In this document: piece after piece, positions 37,485-49,280 of the stretch
How positions within the stretch are numbered: the first letter of the stretch is position 1
How the letters are laid out: each line of letters opens with the position of its first letter
Source: Sporobolomyces roseus
Lineage: Eukaryota; Basidiomycota; Microbotryomycetes; Sporidiobolales; Sporidiobolaceae
Length of the DNA stretch: 64,000 nt
NCBI GenBank assembly: GCA_016617785.1
Contig: JADILM010000009.1
Coordinates: 248,001-312,000 of the forward strand
Direction of reading: 5' to 3'
The notes under the pieces: generated by a model
The model's input: the letters and a program-made list of their open reading frames with translations, nothing else
Told to the model about the DNA's origin: nothing
The model's database searches: none
Position numbers and translations under genes: made by a program

Positions 37485-39112
37485 ATGTCTCACAGGAAGT
37501 ACGAGCACCCCCGGTATGTTCAACTTCATTACTCAATGGTCTAGCTCTCATCCACTTACTCTCCCTTTTCTGTACTTCTTTAGTTGCGGTTCCCTTGGTT
37601 TCTTGCCTCGCAAGCGTGCGGCGAGACACCGTGGAAAGGCAAAGAGTTTCCCCAAGGTACGTCCTGAGTCGTTTACTCTCCTCAAAAGACTCGAAAGTTG
37701 ACATTCTGCTATTTTCGCGATTCTAGGATGACCCCAAGGCTCCGGTTCACCTCACCGCCTTCCTTGGTTACAAGGCCGGTATGACTCACATCGTCCGTGA
37801 CCTTGACCGACCTGGATCCAGTGCGTACAGTTGAATTGCTTATCAAAAGGTGGCGGAACTGATAGGTGACTATTGACTGTCTGCAGAGATGCACAAGAAG
37901 GAGGTTGTCGAGTCGGCCACCATCATCGAGACCCCTCCTATGGTTGTCGTCGGTGTTGTCGGTTACGTCGAGACTCCCCGTGGACTTCGATCCCTCACTA
38001 CCGTTTGGGCTGAACACCTTTCGGACGAGGTCAAGCGTCGCTTCTACAAGAACTGGTACAGGTCAAAGAAAAAGGCCTTCACCAAGTACGCCAAGAAGCA
38101 CGCTGAATCCGGACCTAAATCCTCGATCGCCCGTGAACTCGAACGTATCTCAAAGTACTGCACTGTCGTTCGTGTCCTCGCCCACACTCAAATTCGTAAG
38201 ACTGGTCTCGAACAAAAGAAGGCTCACCTTATGGAGATCCAAGTTAACGGAGGATCGATCGCCGACAAGGTCGAGTTCGCCAAATCTCACTTCGAGAAGA
38301 CCGTCGATGTCGCTTCCGTCTTCGAGCAAGACGAGAACATTGATGTCATCGGTGTCACCACTGGTCACGGATTCGAGGGAGTAACTCACCGTTGGGGAAC
38401 CAAGAAGCTTCCTCGTAAGACTCACAAGGGTCTTCGTAAGGTCGCTTGTATTGGAGCTTGGCACCCTTCGAAGGTCATGTTCTCTGTGGCTCGTGCCGGT
38501 CAAGACGGTTACCACCATCGAACTGAGTAACTATTACACTTTCTCCAACTCGTCTTTTTCGAAAAGTTTGCTAATGTCACTGTTTTCGCTTTTTTCAGGA
38601 TCAACAAGAAGGTCTACCGAGTTGGAAAGGCTGACGACGAGGCTTCGGCTACCACCGAGTTCGACGTTACCAAGAAGGCTATCACCCCCATCGGTGGTTT
38701 CGTTCGTTACGGTATCGTCAAGAACGACTTCGTTCTCATCAAGGTCAGTCTCTTTCTATCTTGTTCTATTCATTTTACTCACTCTCTCCTTTGTGACTCG
38801 TAGGGTACCTGCCCCGGAACCAAGAAGCGTGTCGTTACCCTCAGGAAGACCCTCTTCAAGCACACTTCGCGTCGTGCTCTCGAGAAGAGTGAGTTTTCCC
38901 TTTCTTCTCGTTTTTCTTCCTTCTCTTCGCTTTGCTGACTCTCTCCCTTGCCTTTACTCCCTTTCCTTACCCTCTATCACCTCTGGGACCCGAAAAAACC
39001 AGTCACCCTCAAGTTCATCGATACCTCGTCCAAATTCGGTCACGGTCGCTTCCAAACTATCGCCGAGAAGAACGCTTTCCAGGGTCAACTTAAGATTAAG
39101 GGATCGGCCTAA
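37485..39112 (+). CDS. RPL3: 60S ribosomal protein L3 (uL3)
   Basis: Core protein of the large ribosomal subunit, near the peptidyl transferase centre. Seven exons (37485-37513, 37584-37656, 37727-37820, 37887-38526, 38599-38743, 38804-38888, 39003-39112), about 391 aa, normal for uL3. Diagnostic stretches: [60 protein letters not shown] and [18 protein letters not shown] (with the conserved Trp of the tip loop). Multiple short introns, the first after only 29 coding bases, are common in basidiomycete ribosomal genes. One difference is Cys instead of the usual His in PRHG near residue 11; that codon is fully within exon 2. Confidence 0.98.
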
Positions 39113-39766
39113 GTGCGAAAGTGCAGGGGAAACCCATGAAGGCGGATGTTGGGAGGACTTGGTTAGAATCGACTTGTGTAATTTTTCGTTTTCAAGTTGC
39201 ACTAGTTGTATTCGATCAATCCTTTCTCTCCCCCAATCATTCTAGCTGTCTTCTCGAGAGTGACTTTTGCCTTTCGCGAGCTCGAGGATACAGGAACAGA
39301 CGAGAGAGTTGACTTCGTTTGCAATCGCGAAGAGTTCCTCACTGTCGTTCGATGAAACTATTCGGCTTCATCTGCTTCTCATTGGATCTCGGAGCAATAT
39401 TTCTCGTAGAAGGCTATCCTTGAACTCTGCAGAAGTCGAGTGACGGGTGCGAGAAAGGAGGTTTCGCTTCTCTCCTTCTTTCACTTCACTCGACGACCTC
39501 AACTCGGCTCAAACAGCTCAGAACCTCGCACAGAGACTCGCACAAGCTCTTTAACTTATTGAGCGGCTATCCGACAGTCTCCCAGATCTTCTATCGCTCG
39601 CCAATCGGATCAACTTTCTCATCTTCAATCAGCTAGTTCTCGCCTCGACTCGAACGAGAGTGCTACTCCTGCTGTCCAAGAGGTAAGTGAAGCTACTACA
39701 CTACTCTTGAGAGCTACAGCTGATCTTCTCGCGCAGTCTTGACAGATTATCCTTTCCTTCTCGATT
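39113..39766 (+). other. Intergenic between RPL3 and F1
   Basis: About 650 bases: RPL3 3' sequence, then the F1 promoter. The second half has the TTCACTTC-containing CT-rich stretch that also precedes F2, F3 and F4, suggesting that the array duplicated together with its promoters. Confidence 0.5.
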
Positions 39767-41357
39767 ATGAGCTTCAGTTTGCTTCCGAACGAGACCCTAC
39801 GACGCATCGTGGACCTATGTCACGCCGCTGACGAAGCGTACACCAAGCGAATGGGAGGCTCGATGAAAGACAGAGAGGCTCCCTCGAACGACCCGTGCAA
39901 GTTATGGAGAGGGTGGAGCTGTTCTGCGATCTCGATGGTCAACAAGAGCTTGAGAAGCATGGCGATCAAACACATCTTCACTGTAAGCGCGAGATTCATC
40001 GAAACTGTTTCGTCCTTGAGCTGATCCTCTCGTTTCCGACATGTTCCAGACTCTTCGAAGGTCGAAAGCACGCGAGGGCATCTTCCAGTGGACGATTCTC
40101 GGCTTCGCTACCGGCAACTGCATTCGAAACCTCATCGTCGACGGCTTCAGCAAGATGGAAATCTGCGCTTTCGTCCACAACCCTTTCCCTCACCTTCCGA
40201 ACTTGCGTTCCATCAAAGGACTCGTCGGCTCCGTCTCTCGTACTTTTGAAGTCGTACACGAGCCTCTCCACCGAGCCGATATCGTCGACATCGTGGCAGC
40301 GCGACGAGCCGGCGAAGCACTCCTTCGAATTGCCGATCAGATCACGAATTGGGAGATCGAGAAGAACGAGAAGGAGGCCGAGCTACTGTTGAGCCGGAAC
40401 TACGACGCTATCACAGCCCTTGCGCTGTCTTCCAACGACAGTTGGGGATTTCCTATGTTCGACTCGGAGGCATCCAAATTCCCTGCGCTCCTTTGCAACT
40501 GTCCTCAGCTCCGCAGTTTGTCAATCACCAATACCTGGGACGTTTATGGTGGTGGCGTCAATGTCGAACCGCTCGTCGGCCCCATCCTCACGCTGCCATT
40601 TCCATTCGCACAATCTCTTCGCTCTCTCACACTCGATCTCGAGGGCTTCGCGACTCGGACCACCCACAACGAGTTTGTCTTCGTCGCGCTCTTCCCATCT
40701 CTCGAATCACTCAAGTTCACATTTTCCTCCGACAACCACGACGAAATCAAGTCGAAATCCTACCTTCTCCCCAAACTCTCCTCCCTCGAAATCATTGATT
40801 GTCCCTTCATACACATGCACGACCTCTTCCGCTCGCTCCTCCTTCCCTCAATATCGTCAATATCCCTCTCTCACTCCGTCATTCCCCGAAATCGACCAGT
40901 ACCGAATCGACGAACCAACGAAATACGTCTCCTCGTCCCGGAATTCAAGGCTTACTTCTCTACCCTTCGAACTCTGCACCTTCGATTCCTTATCAACTTA
41001 CCTAAGAAGTCCGTTGAGTATCTACTTCCCCTTGCCGACGATATAGCCATCTGTATCATTCCGAAACCGATGCCTCCGAAACGCAAGCGGTTCCCGAGCA
41101 GCGGAGATTACGATGAGGAAGACATCGACTCGGAGATCAGTGATGACGAGTCGCTACCGAGGTCGTACCCTGAGAATATGGTTGGGGGAACAGGAGAACA
41201 GCATGGGGAGGACAAGGGATTCGAGTCGACGAAGGAATTGGTCGATTGGGCTCAGGAGAGGGTTTACAGCTGCGGTACCGTCGACGACGTTGGCTTGCAG
41301 GAGATGAGGAGAATGCTTGAACCGATCAGGGATTTGAAGGAATGGATTGCAGATTGA
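39767..41357 (+). CDS. F1: split-F-box/LRR family protein
   Basis: First of four tandem paralogues; intact. Two exons (39767-39982, 40050-41357), about 507 aa. The start SLLPNETLRRIVDLCHAAD is the first half of an F-box; after a ~30-residue insert the second half appears as WSCSAISMVNKSLRSMAIKH, ending at intron 1 (GTAAGC donor). Exon 2 begins TLRRSK and ILGFATGNCIRNLIVDGF, then has irregular leucine-rich strands (LPNLRSIKGL, LRSLTLDLEGF, LESLKFTF) and an acidic C-terminus ending EPIRDLKEWIAD. A link to SCF ubiquitin ligases is an inference from the F-box-like motif. Target unknown. Confidence 0.78.
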
Positions 41358-41818
41358 AAGAACGAAATTGCGAAGAACTTACTCGAAATGAAACGATTGT
41401 ACATTGCTCTGAACGTCTGACTCGGCGCTGTTTATCTATCTGTTCGTCTGCACTGACTCGCTATTGGAGTTCAGATTCGAGAAACTTGCGAGACAGAGCC
41501 GAGAATTCTCTCGCTCTTTCTCATCCACTTCACTTCAAAGTCAACTTCTCACCTCATAACGACTTTAGACTCTCCCGAACACGCTTGAAATCTATTCTCG
41601 GTATATCAGTATCATCCCTCATCGTTCCAACGCCTTCACTCTTCGACTTGAACTCGGTCAATTCGCTCATCTCAAACAAGTGAGCTCTCGACTCGAAAGA
41701 AGCCAGAGGACCTACGGAGCCTTCACAAGAGTAGGTGAACTTACTCGTGATCTCTGTTGTAGCTCTGCTGATCTCGCCTCTTGATTGTGACAGCTCTCTC
41801 ACTTCCCCTTTCTCAACC
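41358..41818 (+). other. Intergenic between F1 and F2
   Basis: About 460 bases in the tandem array: F1 3' end and F2 promoter. It contains the TTCACTTC pyrimidine-rich leader seen before the other array members. No separate gene. Confidence 0.45.
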
Positions 41819-43433
41819 ATGAATTTCAACTCCCTCACCAATGAGATTTTACAACGTATTGTCGATCTATGTCATGCAGCAGATCAAGCGTATGTAGCAA
41901 GAACAATAAAGATTTATGGGTCAATGTCGAAGAGAAGCAAAGCACTCGTCAAGACGAGGAAAGGTGTTCCAGAGATCCTCTGTTACGACGAATGGTGGGG
42001 AAGGAGCTGTTCAGCGATCTCTATGGTCAACAAGAATCTCAGAAGCATGTCTATCAAGCATCTCTTCACGGCAAGCCCTACATTTTTCTTCTCCCGTTGC
42101 TCGATCTCATACTCCTCTCTCTCCTCAGACCCTTCGTCTATCGAAACCCCAAGACGACATCTTTCAATACTCGATCCTCGGCTCGCCCGCTGGCAACTGT
42201 ATTGAAACTGTCATCTTCGACCACTGTACTCGAAACGATGAAACCTCCCTATTCGCTTTCATTTGTCGCACCTTACCCCTTCTTCCGAATTTGCGCGCAA
42301 TCGAGGGCTTCCGATCACAATTCAGCCGTCGACTCTGCCTCGCTACAACGCCATCTCTCGCGACCAAGTCGATCAAATGCAAACGTGCTCACGAAGCTCT
42401 CACTCGAATCGCTACGCAGATCAAAAGGTGGGACATCACACTCGAGCACAGTGTTGCTGAACTACTCCTCTCGAAAAACTACGGCGGAATCGAATCGCTC
42501 ACTCTTGAATCCCTCGAGAGCCTAGGCTTTTTCATTCTCGAATCGAGCGGAACAGGCTTCCCTTCCCTCCTCTCGCCTTGCTCAGCACTCCGAGATCTCA
42601 CCATCAGACACATCCATCGTCTCCATGACCCGGCCGTCGAACCCGTTGCAACTTCAGTTCTTTCCACCTACTTCTCATTCGCAAATTCTCTGCGATCCCT
42701 CACGCTCGACCTCGAACGTGACCAAGGACGTACGACCGCTAACGAATTTGAATTCATCGCTCTCTTCTCCTCCCTCGAATCTCTCGACCTTACGATCCGC
42801 TCCACCAATCTCGACCAAATCGAATCGAAATCGTTCCTCCTTCCGAAACTTTCCTCCCTCAAAGTCGTCGATTGCCCTTTCCTTCACATGCACATTCTCA
42901 TTCGCTGTCTCAACCTCCCCTCTATCTCAGATATACACTTCGAACAGAGTGGTTTGCAAGACTTTGAACCGAATCCTATCGACAAAATCGACGAAATCCG
43001 CAAACTAGTTTCGGAACTCGGCGTTTATTCTTCCAGTCTTCAAACCTTCCGCTTCACTTCTCCAGGATTGTCTCAAGTAGCTTCGCAAGCGCTCTCAAGT
43101 CTACAAGCCGTGGTCAGAGTCAATTCAGCCTTCGTCTCGCCCTCGAACGACTTCAAGTCTCGCGCTGTGGGCAGGGCTAGAGGTGTGATGAATCTAGATG
43201 ACAGTGACACGGATGAGTCGGATGGAGATGAAGAAATCAGAATTGTGGGAACGTCAGATTCAGCTCTCTCGCATGAAGTCGACAACGAGGACAACTTCGG
43301 AACAACAGAGAAGTTACTGGAATGGGCGCATGATAGGTTCAAGAGTTGTCGAAAGATCGATGTTGCTGGAGTCGAGGAATTGAGGAAAGTGCTTGAACCA
43401 GTCAAGGAATTGGAGGAATGGTTGGAAGATTGA
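41819..43433 (+). CDS. F2: split-F-box/LRR family protein
   Basis: Second tandem copy; intact. Exons 41819-42070 and 42129-43433, about 518 aa. It starts MNFNSLTNEILQRIVDLC, has a longer basic insert (RTIKIYGSMSKRSKALVK), then WWGRSCSAISMVNKNLRSMS. The single intron sits at the same place as in F1 but begins with GC (GCAAGC). Exon 2 (TLRLSKPQDDIFQYSILG) carries LPNLRAIEGF, AELLLSKNYGGIESLTLES, LRSLTLDLERDQG, KSFLLPKLSSLKVVDCPF and the end VLEPVKELEEWLED. This is the best full-length reference for judging F3-F5. An acidic stretch (DDSDTDESDGDEE) precedes the end. Confidence 0.78.
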
Positions 43434-43876
43434 GAAAACGACGAAGAGAGCGAAGAAATGAATTGAAACCGCTTGAAACCGCTTTTTCGCTTGTACCTTG
43501 AGCTGCGTTCTTGACTTGATCATTCGATACTGTTCGCTTCTTGCAGTTCAAAACGAGAGATTCGAGAGAAGTGAGGAAATTTCTCTCTCTCTTTCTCCTT
43601 CACTTCGTTCGAAACGCCAGTTTTCACCTCGAATCGGCTCTGAACTCGCCCGAACACGCTCTGCAGCTCAAGTGATCAATCAAGCGAGTCCACACCTCGA
43701 CTGCTCGATTTGACCTCAATTCATTCTGTCATCTCAAACAAGCTATCTCTCCTCTCAACTGGAATCAGACAGATTGAAAAGCTGCTCAAGAGGTATGAAA
43801 AGCTCGAGGATATTCTCTACGAGCGAAGCTGACCTTCCCTCTTGCCTTTGACAGCTCTCTCCTTCTTCTCTCAAAC
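43434..43876 (+). other. Intergenic between F2 and F3
   Basis: About 440 bases within the array, with the same TTCACTTC-type leader before F3. Short open frames are not supported as genes. Confidence 0.45.
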
Positions 43877-45515
43877 ATGAATTTCAACTCGCTTCCCAAC
43901 GAAACTTTACAACATATTGTCGATCTATGTCATGAAGCAGATGCGGCTCACGAGAGGAGAGCAGGAAAGAAGCCCGAGGTTCCGTCAAAGAGAAAGACAC
44001 TCCCGCTTCCCACCAGGGGACGAGATTCGATTGAGAGACCGGAGACTCGAAACTACCGTGATTGGTGGGGTAGGAGCTGTTCAGCTATGTCGATGGTCAA
44101 TAGGAGATTGAGAGATATGGCTATCAAACACATCTTCACGGCGAGTCGCCTGCTTTTTCAACCTTTCGCTCTCGAGCTGATCTTCTTTAGCTCCAATGCA
44201 GACCCTACGGCTCTCCAAAGCTTTCGAGGACGTCTTCCAGTATTCGATCCTCGGCGCACCTACCGGAAACTGCATCGAACACTTGATCTTCGACAGCTCG
44301 GGTGGAAACGATTCAACGAGTTTCGTGTGCCAAACCGGTCCTCAGCTTCCCAAGCTACGCTCGATTGTCGGACTATCTGCCGAGTTCACGGCCGACATCT
44401 GCTTGACTTCGCATTAAGTCCTATCGGATCCTTCGAAGATTGCAGATTACCTCAAAAGTCAACACTCCCGTCAGACCCTCCTTCGGATCGCTTCTCGAAT
44501 CATCGTATGGGACATCAAGCTCGACGGTGCAGATGCAGAACTTCTCCTCAGTCCGAACTACGATGGAATCGAATCGCTCACCTTGGCCTCTGATGACGAT
44601 TATGGATTCGCAATCTTGGAATCGACAGAATCAAAGTTCCCGTTCATCCTGTCGAAATACACCAAGCTTCGGAACTTATCGGTCAATCAGACTAATGATC
44701 ACGAGAACCCCGTCGCAGCACCTGTCGTTGACTCCGTCCTCTCTACCACCTTCCCTTTCGCTGCGACCCTTCGCTCCCTCACACTCGACCTCGAACGTTA
44801 CGGAGAACCGACCACCTCCAACGAGCTCGTATTCCCTACCCTCTTCCCTTCACTCGAATTCCTGAAGATCACGTTTCATTCCGACGATCTCGACCAAATC
44901 CGAACGAAATCTTTCATCCTCCCGCAACTCCTCAAGCTCGAAGTCGTCTATTGCCCCTTCTTGTACATGCACGTCCTCATCGAATCCCTAATCTTACCCA
45001 GCATCCGCTCTATCCAGGTTCAGACCGCCGATTCCTCCGAAATAACGTATGATGCGGGTCTTGAGGAAATGCGCAAACTCGCATCTGAACTCGACGCCTC
45101 TGCTTCGACCCTCGAACTCTTCCATCTACTCGACGACGACGGTATCGACGAAGAATACACTACGCCTCTCGTTTCAATCAAGACGGATGCCGCTATCTTC
45201 GTCAATTCGAGCCTTATCAAGGAACCCAAGTCGACCAATGTTCGACACAGAGGTGCCAGACAGTCGACCGATCCCAACGTCGACAACGTCGACGATTACG
45301 ACATGTTCGATCTCGATGAACCTGTCATTCTGGGTCTCGTTGATGGGGAATTAACGAAAGAAGTAGTTAAAAAGGGCACAGGATCGACAGAGGGATTGAT
45401 GGAATGGGCTCGTCGGAGAATCATGAGGTGTCAAGATATCGACGAGGCTGGAGTTGACGAGATGAGAAGAGTGCTTGAGCCTGTAAAGAAATTGAGAGAG
45501 TGGTTGGAAGATTAG
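43877..45515 (+). CDS. F3: split-F-box/LRR family protein with an in-frame stop (possible pseudogene)
   Basis: Third tandem copy. Exons 43877-44140 and 44202-45515; about 525 codons if the stop is ignored. The start MNFNSLPNETLQHIVDLC and SCSAMSMVNRRLRDMAIKH are well kept; the intron begins with GC (GCGAGT). In exon 2 a TAA at 44415-44417 interrupts the frame after AEFTADICLTSH. The same frame then continues for about 365 codons with full family similarity (LLRIASRIIVWDIKLDGADA, LRSLTLDLERYGE, end VLEPVKKLREWLED). No GT/GC-AG pair removes the stop without deleting conserved sequence. The likely product is a truncated ~160-residue F-box fragment, or nothing. Confidence 0.6.
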
Positions 45516-45740
45516 AACGAAGGAAACAGAGTACCTCGAATGAAATGCTTAAAATCGCTTGAATCGTATCGACTCGATAGCTTTGTATCTGACCTGGAAG
45601 CGGAAGTCGTGTTGCGAGAAAGAACTAAACTCAAAGCAGTGATGAAAAAAGCGAGTTTGCTTTTCTCTTCTTAACGCTTCACTTCACCTCGACGAAATGA
45701 GCTACTTCAACGTCAATGGTCTCCCACAAGAGCTCAAGAC
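45516..45740 (+). repeat. Inverted repeat arm A (F3 3' flank to F4 start)
   Basis: From the F3 stop codon through the F4 promoter into its first codons, this sequence is nearly the reverse complement of 62617-62820. The core around 45550-45625 (ending near TTGCGAGAAAGAA) differs by only a few bases, and similarity fades inside the F4 coding start. It marks a segmental duplication joining F3/F4 to F5. Confidence 0.8.
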
Positions 45741-47382
45741 TCGTATCTTCCACATAGCACATCTCGCAGATGAGCGCTTCCGAGAACGCCATACTTCACT
45801 CGAATTGTCTCCAACACCTCGAGCTCCTGATACTCTTTGAAGCAACGTACAGCGCCTGCGCGAGTATCATGGACGTACTATAGCTGCTCTATCATTGGTC
45901 AACAAGGAATGTCGTTTGCTGAGCGGGAAATGGATGTTTCGGTGAGCAGGTTCCTCTTTTTTACTCGTCACACCATCTCATTCATTCGAAGGTTGCTGTA
46001 CAGCTTCGTCGAGATGGAACAAATGAACGAGGTTTTATTCCAGCATCACATCTTTGGATCGAATCTCACGGGAGACTGGATTACGACAATCTCGTTCGAA
46101 GAGACTCGAGATTTCACCACAGTCAATCTCACGTTTGCCTTCGTCTTCATCCTCCCTCATCTGCCTCGACTCGAAAGGATCGTCAACCTCAAGTCGCAAA
46201 CCACGCGACTCCTGTTCGGCGAGAAAGGATTAGCGACGAAGCACAAAGGAGCTCGACTTTCGACTGAAGCGCAAGAACAACGTCTCGTACTTCGCAAGTT
46301 CCTCCAGATCGCCACCCGTATCAGGCACTGGATCGTCGAGCTCACAGCGGAGGAGGTGGAAGTCATCGTTCTCAACGGCCCAGATTCGATCCTGTCGCTC
46401 GCTTTACTTTCGCCTCCTTTGAGCGGTTCTCCTCTCCTCGAATCCTCCGAAAGCCGATTCCCTTCCATCCTCCAAAGCTTAACGTCTCTTGAGGCTCTCC
46501 ATATCGCCAGGTCAAGGTGTCTGGACGATCCTAGCCGCTACAAACTTCCTTTCGTCCACTCGTCGGCACTTGCGCTACCTTACCCATTCGTCACTAGCCT
46601 CACGTCCCTCACACTCACGACCGACTCTTTCAGCATCAATCGAGTCGACAACACTGCTATGCAGTTCGCCGCGCGATTCCAGCACCTTCAGCACCTTCGA
46701 ATCGAGTCTTTCAATTTCATCTTCTCGGCACAAGCTAGAGGCCACGAGCAGGAGGAGGAGGCAGACGAAGAGCTCGACTACCGATTTCCACACCTTCTTC
46801 ATCTCGAGCTCCTCGGTAGCACGATCTGTAGACTCGACTCGCTGCTCTATCGACTGATCCTCCCGAAAGTTCGAACGATTCGGTTACAGTACTTCACTTG
46901 GTACGATTCACGGATGGTCGATCGAGAAGGCGCGCTAGACTCAGATGACACGAGGATTGAATACGTTCGCGAGGGGCTCTCGCGCTTCTCGTCAACCCTC
47001 AAACACGTTTATCTCCGAACACAACACGGTCTGTACAGATCTTCGTTGGAGGAACTCGTCAAGCCCGCCGAGGAGGATCATCTGAATGGTATTGTCCCGT
47101 ACTCCTTCCATTTCGACGACGAGAAGCAGCTCGGGGAAGCGGAGTCGGACGTTTCAAATGGCAAAGCTCGAGTCGATGGAAGTTTATGTTTGGAAAAAGG
47201 TCAAGACGAAGTTGGAGAATGGAGAGCTTCTGGAGAGTATCACGACGAGTACGAGGGAGTTGGCGCATAGGATGTTGGAGCAAGTCGATGCGGTGGAGGA
47301 AAGCGAAGATGTTCCTCAAGCGGAACAATTGTTGAGGACGATGAAGTTTGCGAGTGATCTGAAGAAGTGGATGGAGGATTAG
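45697..47382 (+). pseudogene. F4: divergent, broken split-F-box/LRR family member
   Basis: Fourth tandem copy. Exon 1 (45697-45941) reads MSYFNVNGLPQELKTRIFHI, but a TGA at 45838-45840 cuts the insert; the same frame then gives the second F-box half (AALSLVNKECRLLSGKWMF). Exon 2 starts at 45992 (LLYSFVEMEQ) and has the leucine-rich body (LPRLERIVNLK, LTSLTLTTD, HLLHLELLG) in a frame open to 47270. The family C-terminus (LRTMKFASDLKKWMED, stop 47382) lies in another frame, so a second break falls between about 47100 and 47270, perhaps at the A run near 47195. Two lesions plus strong divergence suggest a decaying gene; exon 2 alone remains a long open frame and could still be translated from an internal start. 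Confidence 0.6.
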
Positions 47383-47670
47383 ATATAAAGGACGAGCGCC
47401 CGAGGATGGAGGCAGGAAGAGTGGAAGATGGGGAGTAGGGGTTTTGATTGCTTTGACCTATCGAGGAATTCCCTCTTATCGGTTCTTGTTTCGCAATCAT
47501 ACACTTCGTTCAGACCACTGTCCCTCGACAAGAGTCGCACGAGAGCCAGAGTCGCTGCATGAGGAAGGAGTGACTCAAGGGTTGAATCGATTCGAAAGAT
47601 GAAGGATTGGTCAAAAAAAAAACTTTGAAAAAACCTCACTACTCAATCCATTCGCCTCTCCCTTCTTCGC

Positions 47671-49192
47671 TCAATAGTAAACAGTTCCCCTCTCCTGTAC
47701 CCTCTCCACGCTTCCCCTCCTTTCCCCCTCCTTCGCCAAACTCCACAAATACCCATCCAACCCAACCTCGTTCCACTCTTTCAACCACTCCATTCCTTCC
47801 CTCTCCTCTCCCAATTCTTTTGCTCTTTGAACGATTAGTTGACAGGCGTAGACTGAGGACGCTCGGAGGATCGTTGGTGAGGAGGAAGGGGTCGAAGGGA
47901 GGATTGAGAGGTGTAGAAGCATACCTATTGAGAGAAAGAGTTAGTGAGGAAGGAGGACAGAGAGAACGAGGAGAACGTACTGGGTAAGACGTTATCTGCA
48001 AATACTGGGAATTGATCCATGTTTGACGGGAGGGGAAACGGTGGAGACGAGGAAGAGAAAGCGACAGAGATTGCGTTGAGTGTCCAGAGCGCTTTCTTGA
48101 AGAGGTAGATTGAGCCTGAAGGGGTCGAGTGAAGATCGGCGAATGCAGGGAAAGTAGTAGCCATCTGTTTTGCGATCAAGATGGACCCCTCGAAACAACA
48201 TGAGCAACGATTCTCTCTCTGGAAGCGAGGTTTTTCAATTCGACGCACAGAGTGTATCATAGCACCTGAATCACCGTTCAATCTACACAATTCCTCTTTG
48301 AACCATTCACCCAAACATTCGTATCCCAACTCATTCAGCATTGTTCCCGTCTCTTTCAAAACCTTTTCCAGTAATCCCAACACTTCGAAAGCTTCCTCAT
48401 CTTTCATTCCTACTTTCACGGCAGGTCCTAAGGTCTCGTGATCTTTTTCGGAGTGCGTCGTGATTTGAGCGAGTGAAGCGAGGGACGCGATGGAACAGGA
48501 AATCATTCCTTGAGTGGAAAGGATCGAACTCGAAGAGTTTTCATCGAGAGATGCTGAGAGATAGGCTGAGAGGACGAGGGAGAGGATAGTTGACCAGGCT
48601 CCTCGACCTGTTAGGCGATGTAAAGCGGTTCGATAACCAGAGAGGAGATTGAGTAATCCCAAAGTACTGCACGCACGAGCAAAGAGTATGTCAGTGACTC
48701 TATGTAACAGTAGTAGTTTTTGTTGTGTAAACCCCATCATCAATCTCAGTAGAACAAATTTGAAAAAATTGACCCATAGGTCCTCTATCAACCTTGTCAG
48801 GAAGTGAGGAATCCGTAAATCGTCGATAATTGATTATTGAAGGAACCTTGTGATAATCTTTTGGGGGGGAGGGCCAGAGCCCTCAAAGCGAGGAAGTGAG
48901 GACTGACGCTAAGAGGTTTAATTCTTGTAAAGGAGAATCAAATTTTAATGGGAGTTTGACTCCGTGGTTTTGACTGAGTTTGTTCCATTCTGGTTGAGAT
49001 ACAGAGAGGATGAACGTGTCGATTGCTTGTTGATTAACCTAGTGGAGTTGAAAAGAGGGGGTGAGTGAAAAATTCGTTTGGAGGATGAGATGGGAGGAAG
49101 GCGAGGGAGAGAGACGAACGGACTGGTAGAGATTGTTGTTGACAGGTTGATCTGATAGATTGAAGGATATCTTGTGGTGCTGGAATCGACAT
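47671..49192 (-). CDS. DUF2419/QNG1-like queuosine salvage protein
   Basis: Four exons (minus: 49124-49192, 48908-49038, 47981-48666, 47671-47924), about 379 aa. Sequence landmarks: MSIPAPQDILQSIRSTCQQQ; then LPLKFDSPLQELNLL; LLNLLSGYRTALHRLTGRGA after a long intron; YLFKKALWTLNAI; FPVFADNVLPSMLLHL; and a C-terminal GLDGYLWSLAKEGE ... GTVYY. This order agrees with my memory of fungal DUF2419 proteins, whose animal and bacterial relatives release queuine from queuosine 5'-phosphate to feed tRNA modification. The identification is by memory of the family only. The intron 48667-48907 (241 nt) is four times the local norm. The gene starts only 88 bases from the PEX39-like gene, so the two share a promoter. 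Confidence 0.65.
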
Positions 49193-49280
49193 GTTTTTGA
49201 GAGAGACAAAAAGTGAATGGAAGGAAACAAAGAAGCGAAACGAACAAGTCAACTCGTCCTTACCTCTTTACGAACGAACA
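49193..49280. promoter_or_regulatory. Very short bidirectional promoter (QNG1-like / PEX39-like)
   Basis: Only 88 bases separate the start codons of two divergent genes, so transcription start regions must overlap or lie inside the 5' leaders. No clear TATA element is seen. Confidence 0.55.

Noticed and set aside
45838..45840. Selenocysteine or programmed readthrough at the F4 TGA
   Set aside because: Fungi of this kind are not known to use selenocysteine, the context is not a strong readthrough one, and a second lesion in the gene favours decay.
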